62,754 nt of DNA from Thermohalobaculum sp039033215 (GTDB taxonomy: Bacteria; Pseudomonadota; Alphaproteobacteria; Rhodobacterales; Rhodobacteraceae): contig JBCCDA010000015.1 in NCBI GenBank assembly GCA_039033215.1, positions 1 to 62,754 on the forward strand, read 5' to 3'. The position numbers were made by a program, and so were the translations under genes. The stretch's first letter is position 1; every line of letters starts with the position of its first letter. The notes beneath the pieces are model-generated. The model saw only the letters and a program-made list of their open reading frames with translations. It made no database searches and had not been told where the DNA came from. Below are positions 33,669 through 42,463 of the stretch, one piece after another.

Positions 33669-33751
33669 GAATCGTTTCCTCCGTGTTATGCCGCTGATCA
33701 GGCGGCTCGTTGTCCGGGGGCGGCGTCCCGCCCCAAGGATAGTTCGGGCAC

Positions 33752-34360
33752 TCAGGCGCCCAGCTTGTAGGCCTCGCGTTCGATCGCAATGAACTCGCGG
33801 CCGACGGATCCGACAGGCGCATAGAAGACCGACGCCTTCGCTCCCTCCAGATCCGTGAAGAAGTGTTCCGCCCATGGGGCGAGGTGCGCGTTGAAGAAAT
33901 CGCGCTGGGTCTGCAGGCCGCCCGGGCCATAGGTGCCACGCACCAGCCCCGCCATCATCTCGCAGAGGCTGGCCATGTTGTCCTCGGGCTCGAAGTTGTT
34001 GGGCGTGCGCTCGATGCCGAGGCGCCGCATCTCGCCCCGCAGCACGGCCAGCGGCTTCTCGTGCAGGAAACCGGTCATGTAATAGGATGCGTAGGGCATC
34101 AACTCGCCACGAGTCATCCCGATGAAGAGCGTGTCGTACTCGTCCTTGATGGCATCGCGCCGGAGTTGGCTGGCCAGCCGAGCCAAGGCGCTGATGGACC
34201 GACCAAGGGGCGTGTCATCTCCCGTCAGGCCCGCAACACCCGCCAACAAGTCGACCGACGGCGGGCGCGAGAGCAGAGCGCCAAGCATGTCATAGAGGTC
34301 GGCGCGCAGCCGGTCTTCTTCTTGTAGCGTTGCGTCGTGTGTCGCCACTGGCGTTGCCAT
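33752..34360 (-). CDS. TorD-family molybdoenzyme chaperone
   Basis: 202 aa all-helical chaperone. LRADLYDMLGALLSRPPS at the start, EYDTLFIGMTRGELMPYASYYM, EPEDNMASLCEMMAGLV and FFNAHLAPWAEHFFTDLE match the TorD/DmsD fold that binds Tat signals of molybdoenzymes. Start MATPVATHD (34360) has GGGGGAG upstream; a start 11 codons earlier at 34393 is also possible. Specific client is presumably FdhA. Confidence 0.9.
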   Translation of the reverse strand: MATPVATHDATLQEEDRLRADLYDMLGALLSRPPSVDLLAGVAGLTGDDTPLGRSISALARLASQLRRDAIKDEYDTLFIGMTRGELMPYASYYMTGFLHEKPLAVLRGEMRRLGIERTPNNFEPEDNMASLCEMMAGLVRGTYGPGGLQTQRDFFNAHLAPWAEHFFTDLEGAKASVFYAPVGSVGREFIAIEREAYKLGA

Positions 34361-34487
34361 CACTCCCCCGGCCCATTGTCTGAGCTCAGTCATTGAGCCT
34401 TACGCTACGTTCACAGGGGGGAGGCGTCAATTTCTATCGGGAGCTGTTGTCTGAGGCTGCAAGCAACCCGATTGGCACCCTCAGGGC

Positions 34488-35123
34488 CTAGGCGTCCTTG
34501 ACGACAAAGCGCATCCGGCGCGCATAAACCGTCTCAAGGGCACCCTCAGGGCCGTTTTCGGTGGTGGTGTGCAAGGGCTGGACCGGGTCCGCGGCCGGGC
34601 CGTCTAGTTGCTGAGCCCCCGCGTCAAGGGTCACCTCGGTGTCAATTTCATCTGATGGAACTCCATCAGGTCTCGACGGGTCATCCACCGCCGCCACGGT
34701 CTCACCATCGGATTCGGCATCCGGCGGCGCATCCTCATCGTCTTCCACGATGTCCTTCAGAAACCCCCGACCGGCCTTGTAGGCGGTCTGCATGTTCTCG
34801 ACGACCGTCGCCGCATCCGTGAAGTCGTCGCCATAGTCGAGCAGCTCGTCCAGGTTCGCGAGCACCGGGTTCGAGACCCAGAGCTTGCGCAGCGCCCGTG
34901 TGCGCAGGTGCGCGGGCACGGCATCCATCATGAACTTCGAGAAATCGTCGCCAGGCTTCAGGCTGTCGGGATCCGGCAGGTCCAGTTCTTCAAGGATCTC
35001 AGCATCCGTCTTTTGCGGGGCCGCGTCGGCGGGCGCCTCTTCGACACGTTCGGGCTCCTCGACCAGCCCGCGCTTCTTGGCGGACCAGCGGCCGAGAAAC
35101 CCGTCCTCGTCCGGTCGGCTCAT
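34488..35123 (-). CDS. DUF3306 family protein
   Basis: 211 aa acidic protein starting MSRPDEDGFLGRWSAKKRG, with the DUF3306 core LDLPDPDSLKPGDDFSKFM...VPAHLRTRALRKLWVSNPVLANLDELLDY; the rest is low-complexity acidic. Always found next to formate dehydrogenase genes in this group; function unknown. Start overlaps the DUF3305 stop by four bases. Confidence 0.9.
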   Translation of the reverse strand: MSRPDEDGFLGRWSAKKRGLVEEPERVEEAPADAAPQKTDAEILEELDLPDPDSLKPGDDFSKFMMDAVPAHLRTRALRKLWVSNPVLANLDELLDYGDDFTDAATVVENMQTAYKAGRGFLKDIVEDDEDAPPDAESDGETVAAVDDPSRPDGVPSDEIDTEVTLDAGAQQLDGPAADPVQPLHTTTENGPEGALETVYARRMRFVVKDA

Positions 35124-35701
35124 TGCTTGCGTCCCGTGGGTGCCCGGAAGATTCCGCCTGCCGGCACGCGCGGATCGGCCTGCCCGATCTGGTCCGGTGC
35201 CGCATCCCAGCGCCGCCGCTTGCGCTTCACGAACGCCTCGTCGACATGGTGCTGCCCGACGAAGGCCGAGATCCAGCCAACCAGCTCGGGCGGCATCGGC
35301 ACGGCCTCGACCTGCTCCTCGCCCGAGTCCATGTAGTCCTGTGCCTCGAAGGCCGATGCGGTCACACCGAAGACCTCGACATCATGCGGTGATCCCTGAT
35401 CCTCGTTGGGCCGAAGGATCACATAAACACTTGGCGGGGCGTTCGACAGTGCCACGAGGTAGCCTTCGGTCTCCTTGCGATGCACGGTCAGGGGCACGGT
35501 GGCCGCATGGTATTCGATGGCATCGCCATCCCGGCGCATCTCGTGCCAGCTGGCCTCTGGAGCTCCGGGCAGCACGGCTACAGGTCGCCAGAACCACTTC
35601 GCCCACTTGGTCACCCCCGGCTGGCGGCGGATCACAACACCGACCATGATCGTCGCTTCGCGGGCCGCGATCCCGTCCGTTTGCCCGTCCGCCTGCGCCA
35701 T
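35120..35701 (-). CDS. DUF3305 family protein
   Basis: 193 aa. The core VGVVIRRQPGVTKWAKWFWRPVAVLPGAP and EGYLVALSNAPPSVYVILRP is the DUF3305 signature. Start MAQADGQTDG (35701) follows GGGAGGA. First gene of the minus-strand formate dehydrogenase operon (DUF3305, DUF3306, TorD, Tat peptide, fdhA, fdhB), divergent from the polyferredoxin gene. Confidence 0.9.
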   Translation of the reverse strand: MAQADGQTDGIAAREATIMVGVVIRRQPGVTKWAKWFWRPVAVLPGAPEASWHEMRRDGDAIEYHAATVPLTVHRKETEGYLVALSNAPPSVYVILRPNEDQGSPHDVEVFGVTASAFEAQDYMDSGEEQVEAVPMPPELVGWISAFVGQHHVDEAFVKRKRRRWDAAPDQIGQADPRVPAGGIFRAPTGRKQ

Positions 35702-35817
35702 CTTCGTCCTCCCTGCCCCGTTCATCGCGAAGAACAGCGTTCCTGCCAAGCGATTTCGAGGCCCTTGCCCCCGGCGTCCCACCAGCTAAGACGGTAGAAA
35801 ATGCCGGAGGGGAGAGA

Positions 35818-37788
35818 ATGGCCGACCAACCAACCGTGTTGCTCTGCGATTGCGCGGGCACGATGTCGCCGGATGCGGACGCGATCACGGCCGGCACGGG
35901 GCTGGCCTGTTCACGGATGCACACACTCCTTTGCCGTGACGAGGCGGCGTCTGCCGCCACGGCATTGGAGGCCGGACCTGTCATTATCGCCTGCGGACAG
36001 GAGGTCGAGGGCTTTCGCGAGCTGGCCGAGGATCTGGGCGTGCCCGACCGCCTGATGGCGGCGGACATCCGCGACCGCGCCGGATGGTCGGACGAGAACG
36101 GATACGGCCCGAAGATGGCAGCGCTGCTCGCCGATGCGCGCCTGCCGGCGCCACCGGTCCCGGCGATGGACGTCGAGAGTGCCGGGGTCTGCCTGGTTCT
36201 GGGCCCGGCCGATGTGGCCCTCCCCGCCGCCGAGCAGCTGGGCGAGATGCTCACGGTGACTGTCATGCTAACCGAGCCCGAGGAGGTGATTGCCCCCGCC
36301 AGTTTGGCGGTGGTCACCGGCAAAGTGCGCACGGCGTCCGGTGCCATCGGGAACTTCGAGCTCGAGATCGATGCCTTCGCCGAACTAACGCCCCAGGGTC
36401 GCGGACCCCGCCGGTTCGGTGCGCTCCAGAACGGGGCGAAGACAGCCTGCGACGTGATCTTGGACCTCTCGGGCGCCCTGCCGCTGTTCCCGGCCGACCA
36501 CAAGCGCGACGGATATGTTCGCGCCGACCCTGGCGATCCTGTGGCGGTGATGAAGGCCGTGATGGCGGCCTCTCACCTGCAGGGCACGTTCGAGAAGACG
36601 GTGCACATACGCTTCGAAGAAAGCCTCTGCGCCCACTCCCGAGCGCGCCAGCCGGGCTGTACGCGGTGCCTGGACGTCTGCCCGACCTCCGCGATCAGCC
36701 CAGGGCTTGAGGCCGTCACCATCGACCCCCTGATCTGCGCCGGGTGCGGGGCCTGTGCTGCGGTCTGTCCGACAGGGGCGGCGTCGACCGACGACCCGCC
36801 AGTGCAGCACACCTTCACCCGGATGCGGACAATGGCCGAGGTCTTCCGCAAGGCAGGTGGAACGGCCCCACGGCTGCTGGTTGTTGATGCCCACGGGGCA
36901 GAGATGATCCGCCTCGCCGCACGCTACGGGCGCGGCCTGCCCGCAGATGCGATCCCAATGGAACTGCCGGAAGTCTCTGCCTTCGGGCATGCCGAAATGC
37001 TGGCCGGGCTGGCCGTCGGGTTCTCGGCTGTCGATGTTATTGCCGGGCCACGAACCGAGACCGATGTGATCAACGCCCAGATCGAACTGGCCGATGCCAT
37101 CACGCAGGGGACCGGCAAGGGCACCCGGATCCGCCTGCTCGAGCCGTCGGAGCCCGACGCGCTGTCGGAGCTTCTCTACGATACCGTGCCGGAGCCGCAC
37201 GGTGCAGAGACGATCCTTGCCGTCGGTGGGCGCCGCGATGTCACCCGTCTGGCCGCCACGGCCCTCGCCGACAGCACCGAGACGCCGATTGCCCTGCCGA
37301 TAGGCGCCCCCTACGGCCGGATCGAGATCGACACCCAGGCCTGTACTCTCTGCCTCGCCTGCGTCTCGCTCTGCCCGCCCGGTGCACTGGGGGACAACCC
37401 CGAAACCCCCCAGGTCAACTTTCGCGAGGAAGCCTGCGTCCAGTGCGGCATCTGCGCGGCCACATGCCCCGAGACCGCGATCAAGCTGGTACCTCAACTC
37501 AACCTGGCCAAGGAGGCTCTCGCTCCCCAGGTCCTGCACGAGGAAGAACCCTTCGCCTGCATCGAGTGCGGCAAGCTCTTTGGCGCCAAGTCCACGATCG
37601 AGCGGATCACCGAGAAACTGGCGGGCCAGCACTCGATGTTCACAAACTCGGACAACGTTAAACTGATCCAGATGTGCGACGATTGCCGGGTCCGAGCCCA
37701 GTTCCACCAGACAGACAACCCGTTCCAGGGAGGTGAGCGGCGCCTGCCCCGCACGACGCAGGACTACCTTGACGAACGCGATGACTGA
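35818..37788 (+). CDS. Large multi-cluster ferredoxin associated with formate dehydrogenase
   Basis: 656 aa soluble protein with at least four 4Fe-4S motifs: CTRCLDVCPTSA (preceded by a distant Cys), CAGCGACAAVCPTG, CTLCLACVSLCPPG and CVQCGICAATCPETA, plus a C-terminal CIECGKLF and CDDCR pair. The N-terminal 250 residues have CDCAGTM and CSRMHTLLC, resembling the iron-sulfur proteins next to fdh genes. GGAGGGGA precedes ATG. Probably an electron-distribution protein for the formate dehydrogenase; the partner is not evident. Confidence 0.87.
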   Translation: MADQPTVLLCDCAGTMSPDADAITAGTGLACSRMHTLLCRDEAASAATALEAGPVIIACGQEVEGFRELAEDLGVPDRLMAADIRDRAGWSDENGYGPKMAALLADARLPAPPVPAMDVESAGVCLVLGPADVALPAAEQLGEMLTVTVMLTEPEEVIAPASLAVVTGKVRTASGAIGNFELEIDAFAELTPQGRGPRRFGALQNGAKTACDVILDLSGALPLFPADHKRDGYVRADPGDPVAVMKAVMAASHLQGTFEKTVHIRFEESLCAHSRARQPGCTRCLDVCPTSAISPGLEAVTIDPLICAGCGACAAVCPTGAASTDDPPVQHTFTRMRTMAEVFRKAGGTAPRLLVVDAHGAEMIRLAARYGRGLPADAIPMELPEVSAFGHAEMLAGLAVGFSAVDVIAGPRTETDVINAQIELADAITQGTGKGTRIRLLEPSEPDALSELLYDTVPEPHGAETILAVGGRRDVTRLAATALADSTETPIALPIGAPYGRIEIDTQACTLCLACVSLCPPGALGDNPETPQVNFREEACVQCGICAATCPETAIKLVPQLNLAKEALAPQVLHEEEPFACIECGKLFGAKSTIERITEKLAGQHSMFTNSDNVKLIQMCDDCRVRAQFHQTDNPFQGGERRLPRTTQDYLDERDD

Positions 37789-38314
37789 GGCGCGGTTCGG
37801 CCCGCTGGTGCGGATCGATCCGTCGGCATGGGTGCACCCAACTGCCCAGCTCTACGGGAAAATCTCCCTCGGTCCGCGCGGCTCGGTCTGGCCAAACGCC
37901 GTCATTCGCTCGGAACTCCACGAGGTGGAGATCGGCGAAGGCTCCAACATCCAGGACTTCGTGATGATCCACGTGGGATACGACCACCCGGTGCGCATCG
38001 GGCGTTTCTGCTCGGTCACGCACCACGCGACGATCCACGGCGCCACGCTGGAGGACCATGTGCTCATCGGCATCAACGCCACTGTCATGGACGGCGCGGT
38101 GATCGGTGCGGGCTCGGTCGTGGCAGGCAACGCACTGGTGCGCGAGGGCAGCCAGATCCCACCCCATTCCATTGCCGCGGGCGTCCCCGCCAAGGTAATC
38201 GCCACCCGCGACATGACCCAGCCAAACCTCGAGAACGCCGAGTTCTACATGGGCAATGCCCGGGCCTACGCCCAGGACGTGCATCGCATGGATCAATGGG
38301 AGAGCAACACCTGA
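37781..38314 (+). CDS. Gamma-carbonic-anhydrase-like hexapeptide-repeat protein
   Basis: 177 aa left-handed beta-helix protein. HPTAQLYGKISLGPRGSVWP begins the repeats, and metal-ligand-like histidines are in MIHVGYDHPV and SVTHHATIHGA. The family (YrdA/PaaY/gamma-CA) may bind zinc; activity is unproven. ATG 37781 overlaps the ferredoxin stop, so it is cotranslated. A weak hairpin terminator follows 100 bp on. Confidence 0.85.
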   Translation: MTEARFGPLVRIDPSAWVHPTAQLYGKISLGPRGSVWPNAVIRSELHEVEIGEGSNIQDFVMIHVGYDHPVRIGRFCSVTHHATIHGATLEDHVLIGINATVMDGAVIGAGSVVAGNALVREGSQIPPHSIAAGVPAKVIATRDMTQPNLENAEFYMGNARAYAQDVHRMDQWESNT

Positions 38315-38416
38315 TCCGCAGAGCGCGGAGTTGTTGCGACATGCGCGAGAACTGACCCCCTCAAACACCCTAAGATTGAAGTTAACAAATCCTTAATGAT
38401 GCGTTATAGGCCAACT

Positions 38417-38440
38417 GATCGGTTTTGAACCGATCTTTCG
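38417..38440 (+). terminator. Hairpin, probable terminator
   Basis: GATCGGTT-TTG-AACCGATC stem-loop (38417-38435) followed by TTTCG. Perfect 8-bp stem but only a short T-run. It could end the ferredoxin/gamma-CA transcript, or be an operator in front of the VPLPA-CTERM gene. Confidence 0.45.
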
Positions 38441-38531
38441 TTGTTGGATGGGGGCACTGGCGAACTTCTGATCATGTTCAGTGCACCGGGAGCACTACGC
38501 CCAAGTTCTGGGCATACTCGAGGGGAAAGAA

Positions 38532-39191
38532 ATGAACGTAAGGACGCTTGTTCTTGCCGCATTGGTTGCTGGCGCAACGGGGATGTCGGCGCAAGCTTTG
38601 TCGATCGATTTCGAGGGAGAAACGGTCGGCAACAAGGGAGACTCGTTCACGATCGGGACGACAACCTTCTCGCGCGACCCGCTGTTGGACAGCTTCGTGC
38701 AGGTTGCTGACGTAGGCGGCACTCAAACGGCCTTTGTCCCGGACGACATCCCGACACCGAACGGCGCGTTCGGTGAGAAGTTTGCCTCGGGATCTTTCGA
38801 TGCCGGCGACACAGGTATGATGATCAGCTTTGGTGGCATCCTGTCAGAGATCACGTTCGACATCGCTGACATCGATGGAACTGGTGGCGACCGGGAATCC
38901 TTCCAGATCGACTACTTTCTGGGTGGCTCCGGGGTTGGCACACAAACGTTCGCAGCTCCTCTGGTAGGCATTGTCGATGGTAGCGTGACCACCATCATGT
39001 TCTCCGCCGCTACCTTTGACGAGATCAAGATCACCGGAACCACCCCGGACGGCAACCGCAAGATCGGATGGGGCCTCGACAACATCTCGGCAACGGTTGT
39101 CCCATTGCCGGCTTCGGTGTTCTTGCTGCTTGGCGCGCTGGGCGGACTGGGCCTCATTGCGCGCAGCCGCAAGTCGTCAACAACGGCCTAG
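38532..39191 (+). CDS. VPLPA-CTERM sorting-domain exported protein
   Basis: 219 aa. Signal peptide MNVRTLVLAALVAGATGMSA, a beta-rich mature part (IDFEGETVGNKGDSFTIG, ILSEITFDIADIDGT, and low cysteine), and the C-terminal sorting signal VVPLPASVFLLLGALGGLGL followed by an Arg-Lys tail. Such proteins are processed by exosortase/XrtA-like enzymes and sent to the envelope or an extracellular matrix. Ends before a strong terminator. Confidence 0.88.
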   Translation: MNVRTLVLAALVAGATGMSAQALSIDFEGETVGNKGDSFTIGTTTFSRDPLLDSFVQVADVGGTQTAFVPDDIPTPNGAFGEKFASGSFDAGDTGMMISFGGILSEITFDIADIDGTGGDRESFQIDYFLGGSGVGTQTFAAPLVGIVDGSVTTIMFSAATFDEIKITGTTPDGNRKIGWGLDNISATVVPLPASVFLLLGALGGLGLIARSRKSSTTA

Positions 39192-39249
39192 CGAGGCATA
39201 TGCTGCTACTGCCCCTGACGCAGTAGCCGGTCATATCCTGACGGTTTGG

Positions 39250-39276
39250 ACGGGCGCCCAATGGGTGCCCGTTTTT
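39250..39276 (+). terminator. Rho-independent terminator
   Basis: Stem ACGGGCGCCC (39250-39259), loop AAT-like (39260-39262), GGGTGCCCGT (39263-39272) with one G-U pair, followed by TTTT. Ends the VPLPA-CTERM transcript. Confidence 0.9.
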
Positions 39277-39365
39277 CCTTGTGGCCTCCGCGTGTCCCTT
39301 CTGTCCCTTGACATCACGCCACCACGCCCTCACTCACCCCCAAAGACAGACAAAAGAGGTCGGGG

Positions 39366-39554
39366 ATGGATGACGAAGCCTTCAACATGTCGATGCGCAA
39401 GTTCCTCAAGCAGGTCGGCGTGACCAGCCAGCAGAAGATCGAGGAGGCCGTGCGCGCCGCCAATCCTTCGGGCCCCGTAAAGGCCAAGGTCGTCCTGACG
39501 ATCGAGGGGCTGGAGATGGAGCACGTGGTCGAAGGCGAGATCGAGACAGGCTGA
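39366..39554 (+). CDS. DUF6494 family protein
   Basis: 62 aa: MDDEAFNMSMRKFLKQVGVT and VKAKVVLTIEGLEMEHVVEG. A conserved small protein of alphaproteobacteria, usually next to mrp. GAGGTCGGGG precedes the ATG. Its stop overlaps the mrp start by one base (TGATG). Confidence 0.85.
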   Translation: MDDEAFNMSMRKFLKQVGVTSQQKIEEAVRAANPSGPVKAKVVLTIEGLEMEHVVEGEIETG

Positions 39555-40651
39555 TGAGCATCACGCGCGACGACGTCCTGGCTGCGCTGAAGGGCGTCGC
39601 CGATCCTCAAGGCCGCGATATCGTGAGCGCCGGGATGGCCAAGGCCGTTACGGTCTCCGGCGGATCGGTGAGCTTCGTGGTCGAGGTCGACCCCGCCATG
39701 GGCGAGGCGGCGGAACCGCTGCGTGCCCGGGCCCAGGCCGCGGTGGAAGCGCTGCCCGGCGTCGAGAAGGTCACGGCCGTGCTGACGGCGCATTCCGATA
39801 GCCCGGCGCCACCGCGTCAGGCCCCGAAGGGCCCGCCACCCGAGCTGAACCTCGGCCGCAAGAAGGTCGAAGAACCCGCCGACAAGCGCATCCCCGGCGT
39901 CACCAGCATCGTCGCCATCGCGTCGGGCAAGGGCGGCGTCGGCAAGTCGACCGTCACCGCCAATCTCGCAGTCGCCCTCGCCGCACGGGGCAAGCGCGTC
40001 GGTCTTCTGGATGCCGATGTCTACGGGCCCTCCCAGCCGCGGATGCTGGGGATCTCGGGCCGGCCGTCCTCGCCCGATGGCACTACGATCCTGCCGCTCA
40101 GGAACCACGGCGTCACCGCCATGTCGATCGGCTTCATGGTCCCCGATGGCGAGGCCGTGATCTGGCGCGGTCCCATGCTGATGGGCGCCCTGCAACAGCT
40201 TCTGGGTCAGGTCCAGTGGGGGCGGCTGGATGTGCTGCTGATCGACCTGCCGCCGGGCACGGGCGATGTGCAACTGACCCTCTCCCAGAAGGCCGAGGTC
40301 ACGGGCGCTGTGGTCGTCTCGACCCCGCAGGACATCGCCCTTCTGGACGTGCGCAAGTCGCTCGACATGTTCCAGAAGACGGGAACACCGGTCCTCGGGA
40401 TCGTCGAGAACATGTCGACACACATCTGCTCCAACTGCGGCCACGAGGAGCACATCTTCGGCCACGGCGGTGCCGAGAAGGAGGCCGAGAGCATCGGCGT
40501 GCCCTTCCTGGGCGCCATTCCTCTCGATCTCTCGATCCGGACCGCGGGCGATGCCGGTGCGCCGATCGTAGCCGCCAAGCCCGACAGCCCGCAGGCCGGT
40601 GCCTTCAAGGACATCGCCGAGAAGCTGATCGAAATGGGGCATGTGGGGTGA
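39554..40651 (+). CDS. mrp: Mrp/ApbC-type iron-sulfur cluster carrier ATPase
   Basis: 365 aa. N-terminal MIP18/DUF59 domain (about residues 1-80), then the deviant Walker A SGKGGVGKSTVTANLA near residue 122, Walker B LLIDLPPGTGDVQL, and the C-terminal CSNC pair in STHICSNCGHEE that binds the cluster. Transfers 4Fe-4S clusters to apo-proteins. Coupled with DUF6494 upstream and a TPR protein downstream. Confidence 0.95.
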   Translation: MSITRDDVLAALKGVADPQGRDIVSAGMAKAVTVSGGSVSFVVEVDPAMGEAAEPLRARAQAAVEALPGVEKVTAVLTAHSDSPAPPRQAPKGPPPELNLGRKKVEEPADKRIPGVTSIVAIASGKGGVGKSTVTANLAVALAARGKRVGLLDADVYGPSQPRMLGISGRPSSPDGTTILPLRNHGVTAMSIGFMVPDGEAVIWRGPMLMGALQQLLGQVQWGRLDVLLIDLPPGTGDVQLTLSQKAEVTGAVVVSTPQDIALLDVRKSLDMFQKTGTPVLGIVENMSTHICSNCGHEEHIFGHGGAEKEAESIGVPFLGAIPLDLSIRTAGDAGAPIVAAKPDSPQAGAFKDIAEKLIEMGHVG

Positions 40652-41226
40652 CCCGCTGGTTCGCGGCGCTGGTAGTGATCCTGGCGGCAGTCCCTGCCGC
40701 CGCGGACATCCAGGGCTGCAGCAACCGTGCCGACCCCGCCGCCCAGATCGCCGCCTGCACCGCGGTGATCGACGCCGGGAATGCTCTGCCCCCGGACCTC
40801 GGCCTCGCCCATCTCTACCGCTGCCAGGCCCATGACATGAACCAGCGCTACGCCGACGCGCTGCCCGATTGCGAACGTGCGGCCGGGATCCTCACGCGGG
40901 ACCCTGCGGCCCACAACAGCCTGGCCATCGTGCTCCTCAACCTCGACCGGCCGGCCGAGGCGCTGGACCCCGCGACCCGCGCCGTGACGCTTCTGCCCAC
41001 GCATGGCAGCGTCTACAACGTGCGCGCGGACGTGCACTGCCGGCTCGGCAACACCGACGCCGCGGTCGCGGACCGGCTGGATGCACTCCAGCACGGCCGC
41101 TACACCGCCGAGAACCTCCAGGAGTTCCTCAAGATCCGCGGCCATTACCAGGGCGCCATCGACGGCGCCTTCGGCAAGGGCTCGCGCGCGGCACTCCGCG
41201 CCTGGACGGACGCCGGCTGCCAATGA
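40648..41226 (+). CDS. Exported Sel1/TPR-like protein with peptidoglycan-binding-like tail
   Basis: 192 aa, GTG start overlapping the mrp stop (GTGA). Signal peptide VTRWFAALVVILAAVPAAAD, then about three TPR-like helical repeats (AAQIAACTAVIDAGNALPPD, RYADALPDCERAAGILTRDP, LDRPAEALDPATRAVTLLPT). The last 30 residues (LKIRGHYQGAIDGAFGKGSR) resemble a PG_binding_1 repeat. Likely periplasmic. Confidence 0.8.
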   Translation: MTRWFAALVVILAAVPAAADIQGCSNRADPAAQIAACTAVIDAGNALPPDLGLAHLYRCQAHDMNQRYADALPDCERAAGILTRDPAAHNSLAIVLLNLDRPAEALDPATRAVTLLPTHGSVYNVRADVHCRLGNTDAAVADRLDALQHGRYTAENLQEFLKIRGHYQGAIDGAFGKGSRAALRAWTDAGCQ

Positions 41227-41930
41227 CCGAGACCATGGATACCCCCACCTTCCCCCCGCTCCTGACCGGAGAAGAAGCCCCTCGCGGCACCGCGCCCTTC
41301 GACAAGGCCGTGTCCTCCGCCCTGATCGGCTGCGACCCGGGCCTGGTTGTCTGGTCGCCCCGCGCCGACCGGATGGAGGCAGCGCTTGTGCTCGCCCCGG
41401 AGAGCCCGCTCGCGGACGCGATCTCGGTCGTCTTCGCCCCAGCCATCGGGTTCGTCGACGCGCTCGGCGCGCTCGGGCCGCCGGAGGTTGCGGTGCACCA
41501 CGTCTGGCCCACCCGGTTCCGCGTGAACGGCGCCTTCTGCGGAAGCCTGCGGGCGGCCGCCTCCACCCACGACCCCGCCGCGGAGCCTGACTGGCTGGTC
41601 ATCGGCATCGACGTGCCCATGCTCCCCACCGGCGAAGGCGGCGAGGATCCGACCCGCACCTGCCTCTATCTCGAAGGCTGCGCCGAACTGACGGTCACCG
41701 AGCTTCTGGAAAGCTGGTCGCGCCACACGCTCACCTGGGTGCATCGCTGGCTGACCGACGGGCTGGCACCGCTCCACGCTGCCTGGCGCGAGCGTGCGTG
41801 GGAGATGGGCAAGCCGCTCGAGGACGGCACAGGCACCTTCATGGGCCTTGATGAGCGGGCCGGCATGCTTGTGAAGTCCGGCGACCAGACCCGCCTGCGC
41901 CCCCTGACCGAGATGCTGGAGCGGACATGA
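41223..41930 (+). CDS. Biotin/lipoate protein ligase-like (DUF4444) protein
   Basis: 235 aa. LDWLVIGIDVPMLP-type core (here PDWLVIGIDVPMLPTGEGGE), FRVNGAFCGSLRAAAS and LLESWSRHTLTWVHRW are the alphaproteobacterial BPL/LplA catalytic-domain family with a DUF4444 tail. I do not see a complete GRGRRGR-type biotin ligase loop, so activity is uncertain. ATG 41223 overlaps the TPR protein stop. Confidence 0.8.
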   Translation: MTETMDTPTFPPLLTGEEAPRGTAPFDKAVSSALIGCDPGLVVWSPRADRMEAALVLAPESPLADAISVVFAPAIGFVDALGALGPPEVAVHHVWPTRFRVNGAFCGSLRAAASTHDPAAEPDWLVIGIDVPMLPTGEGGEDPTRTCLYLEGCAELTVTELLESWSRHTLTWVHRWLTDGLAPLHAAWRERAWEMGKPLEDGTGTFMGLDERAGMLVKSGDQTRLRPLTEMLERT

Positions 41931-42409
41931 AACTCGCACGCACCATCCGCTTCGACGAGTCCGACACCAACGTGTTCGAAACGGCCGCCCAGTCAGATGA
42001 ATGGGCCGTCTCGGGCGCCTTCACCTTCTCGAACTGGACCGAAGACGATCTCACTGGCAAACGCCGCCAGGCATTTGCGAACGGCTGGCTGGGGCTCGAG
42101 AGCTTCGGGCGCGCGACCTTCGTCGCCGTCGCCCAGATCACCGACGCGGAACTGGCTCAGGCCACAAACGCGCTGGCCCAGCACTTCGTGGATCACTACG
42201 GCGCCCCCGACCTCGAGGCCGCCCGTCCCGTTGCCGCGGAAGAGCTCGCCTACATGCAGGAGCTCTGCGACGAGCACGACCCCAACACGCTGCTGGTCGT
42301 TGAACGCACGCTCGTCGCCGCCGGCGTGTCCGAGGCCTTCCGCGCGCTCAAACCCCAGGAAGCGCAGCTCGACCTCGTGGCCATCCACGGCGAGCGCGGC
42401 GAAATCTGA
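41927..42409 (+). CDS. DUF6505 family protein
   Basis: 160 aa: MKLARTIRFDESDTNVFETA, EWAVSGAFTFSNWTEDDL and GRATFVAVAQITDAELAQAT. Conserved in Rhodobacterales in this operon position. Start overlaps the previous stop (ATGA). Function unknown. Confidence 0.85.
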   Translation: MKLARTIRFDESDTNVFETAAQSDEWAVSGAFTFSNWTEDDLTGKRRQAFANGWLGLESFGRATFVAVAQITDAELAQATNALAQHFVDHYGAPDLEAARPVAAEELAYMQELCDEHDPNTLLVVERTLVAAGVSEAFRALKPQEAQLDLVAIHGERGEI

Positions 42410-42463
42410 CCCCCTCGCGCGGGTCCGCGAAACGCGGTACTCTGCCGCCAAAAGGGGAATACG

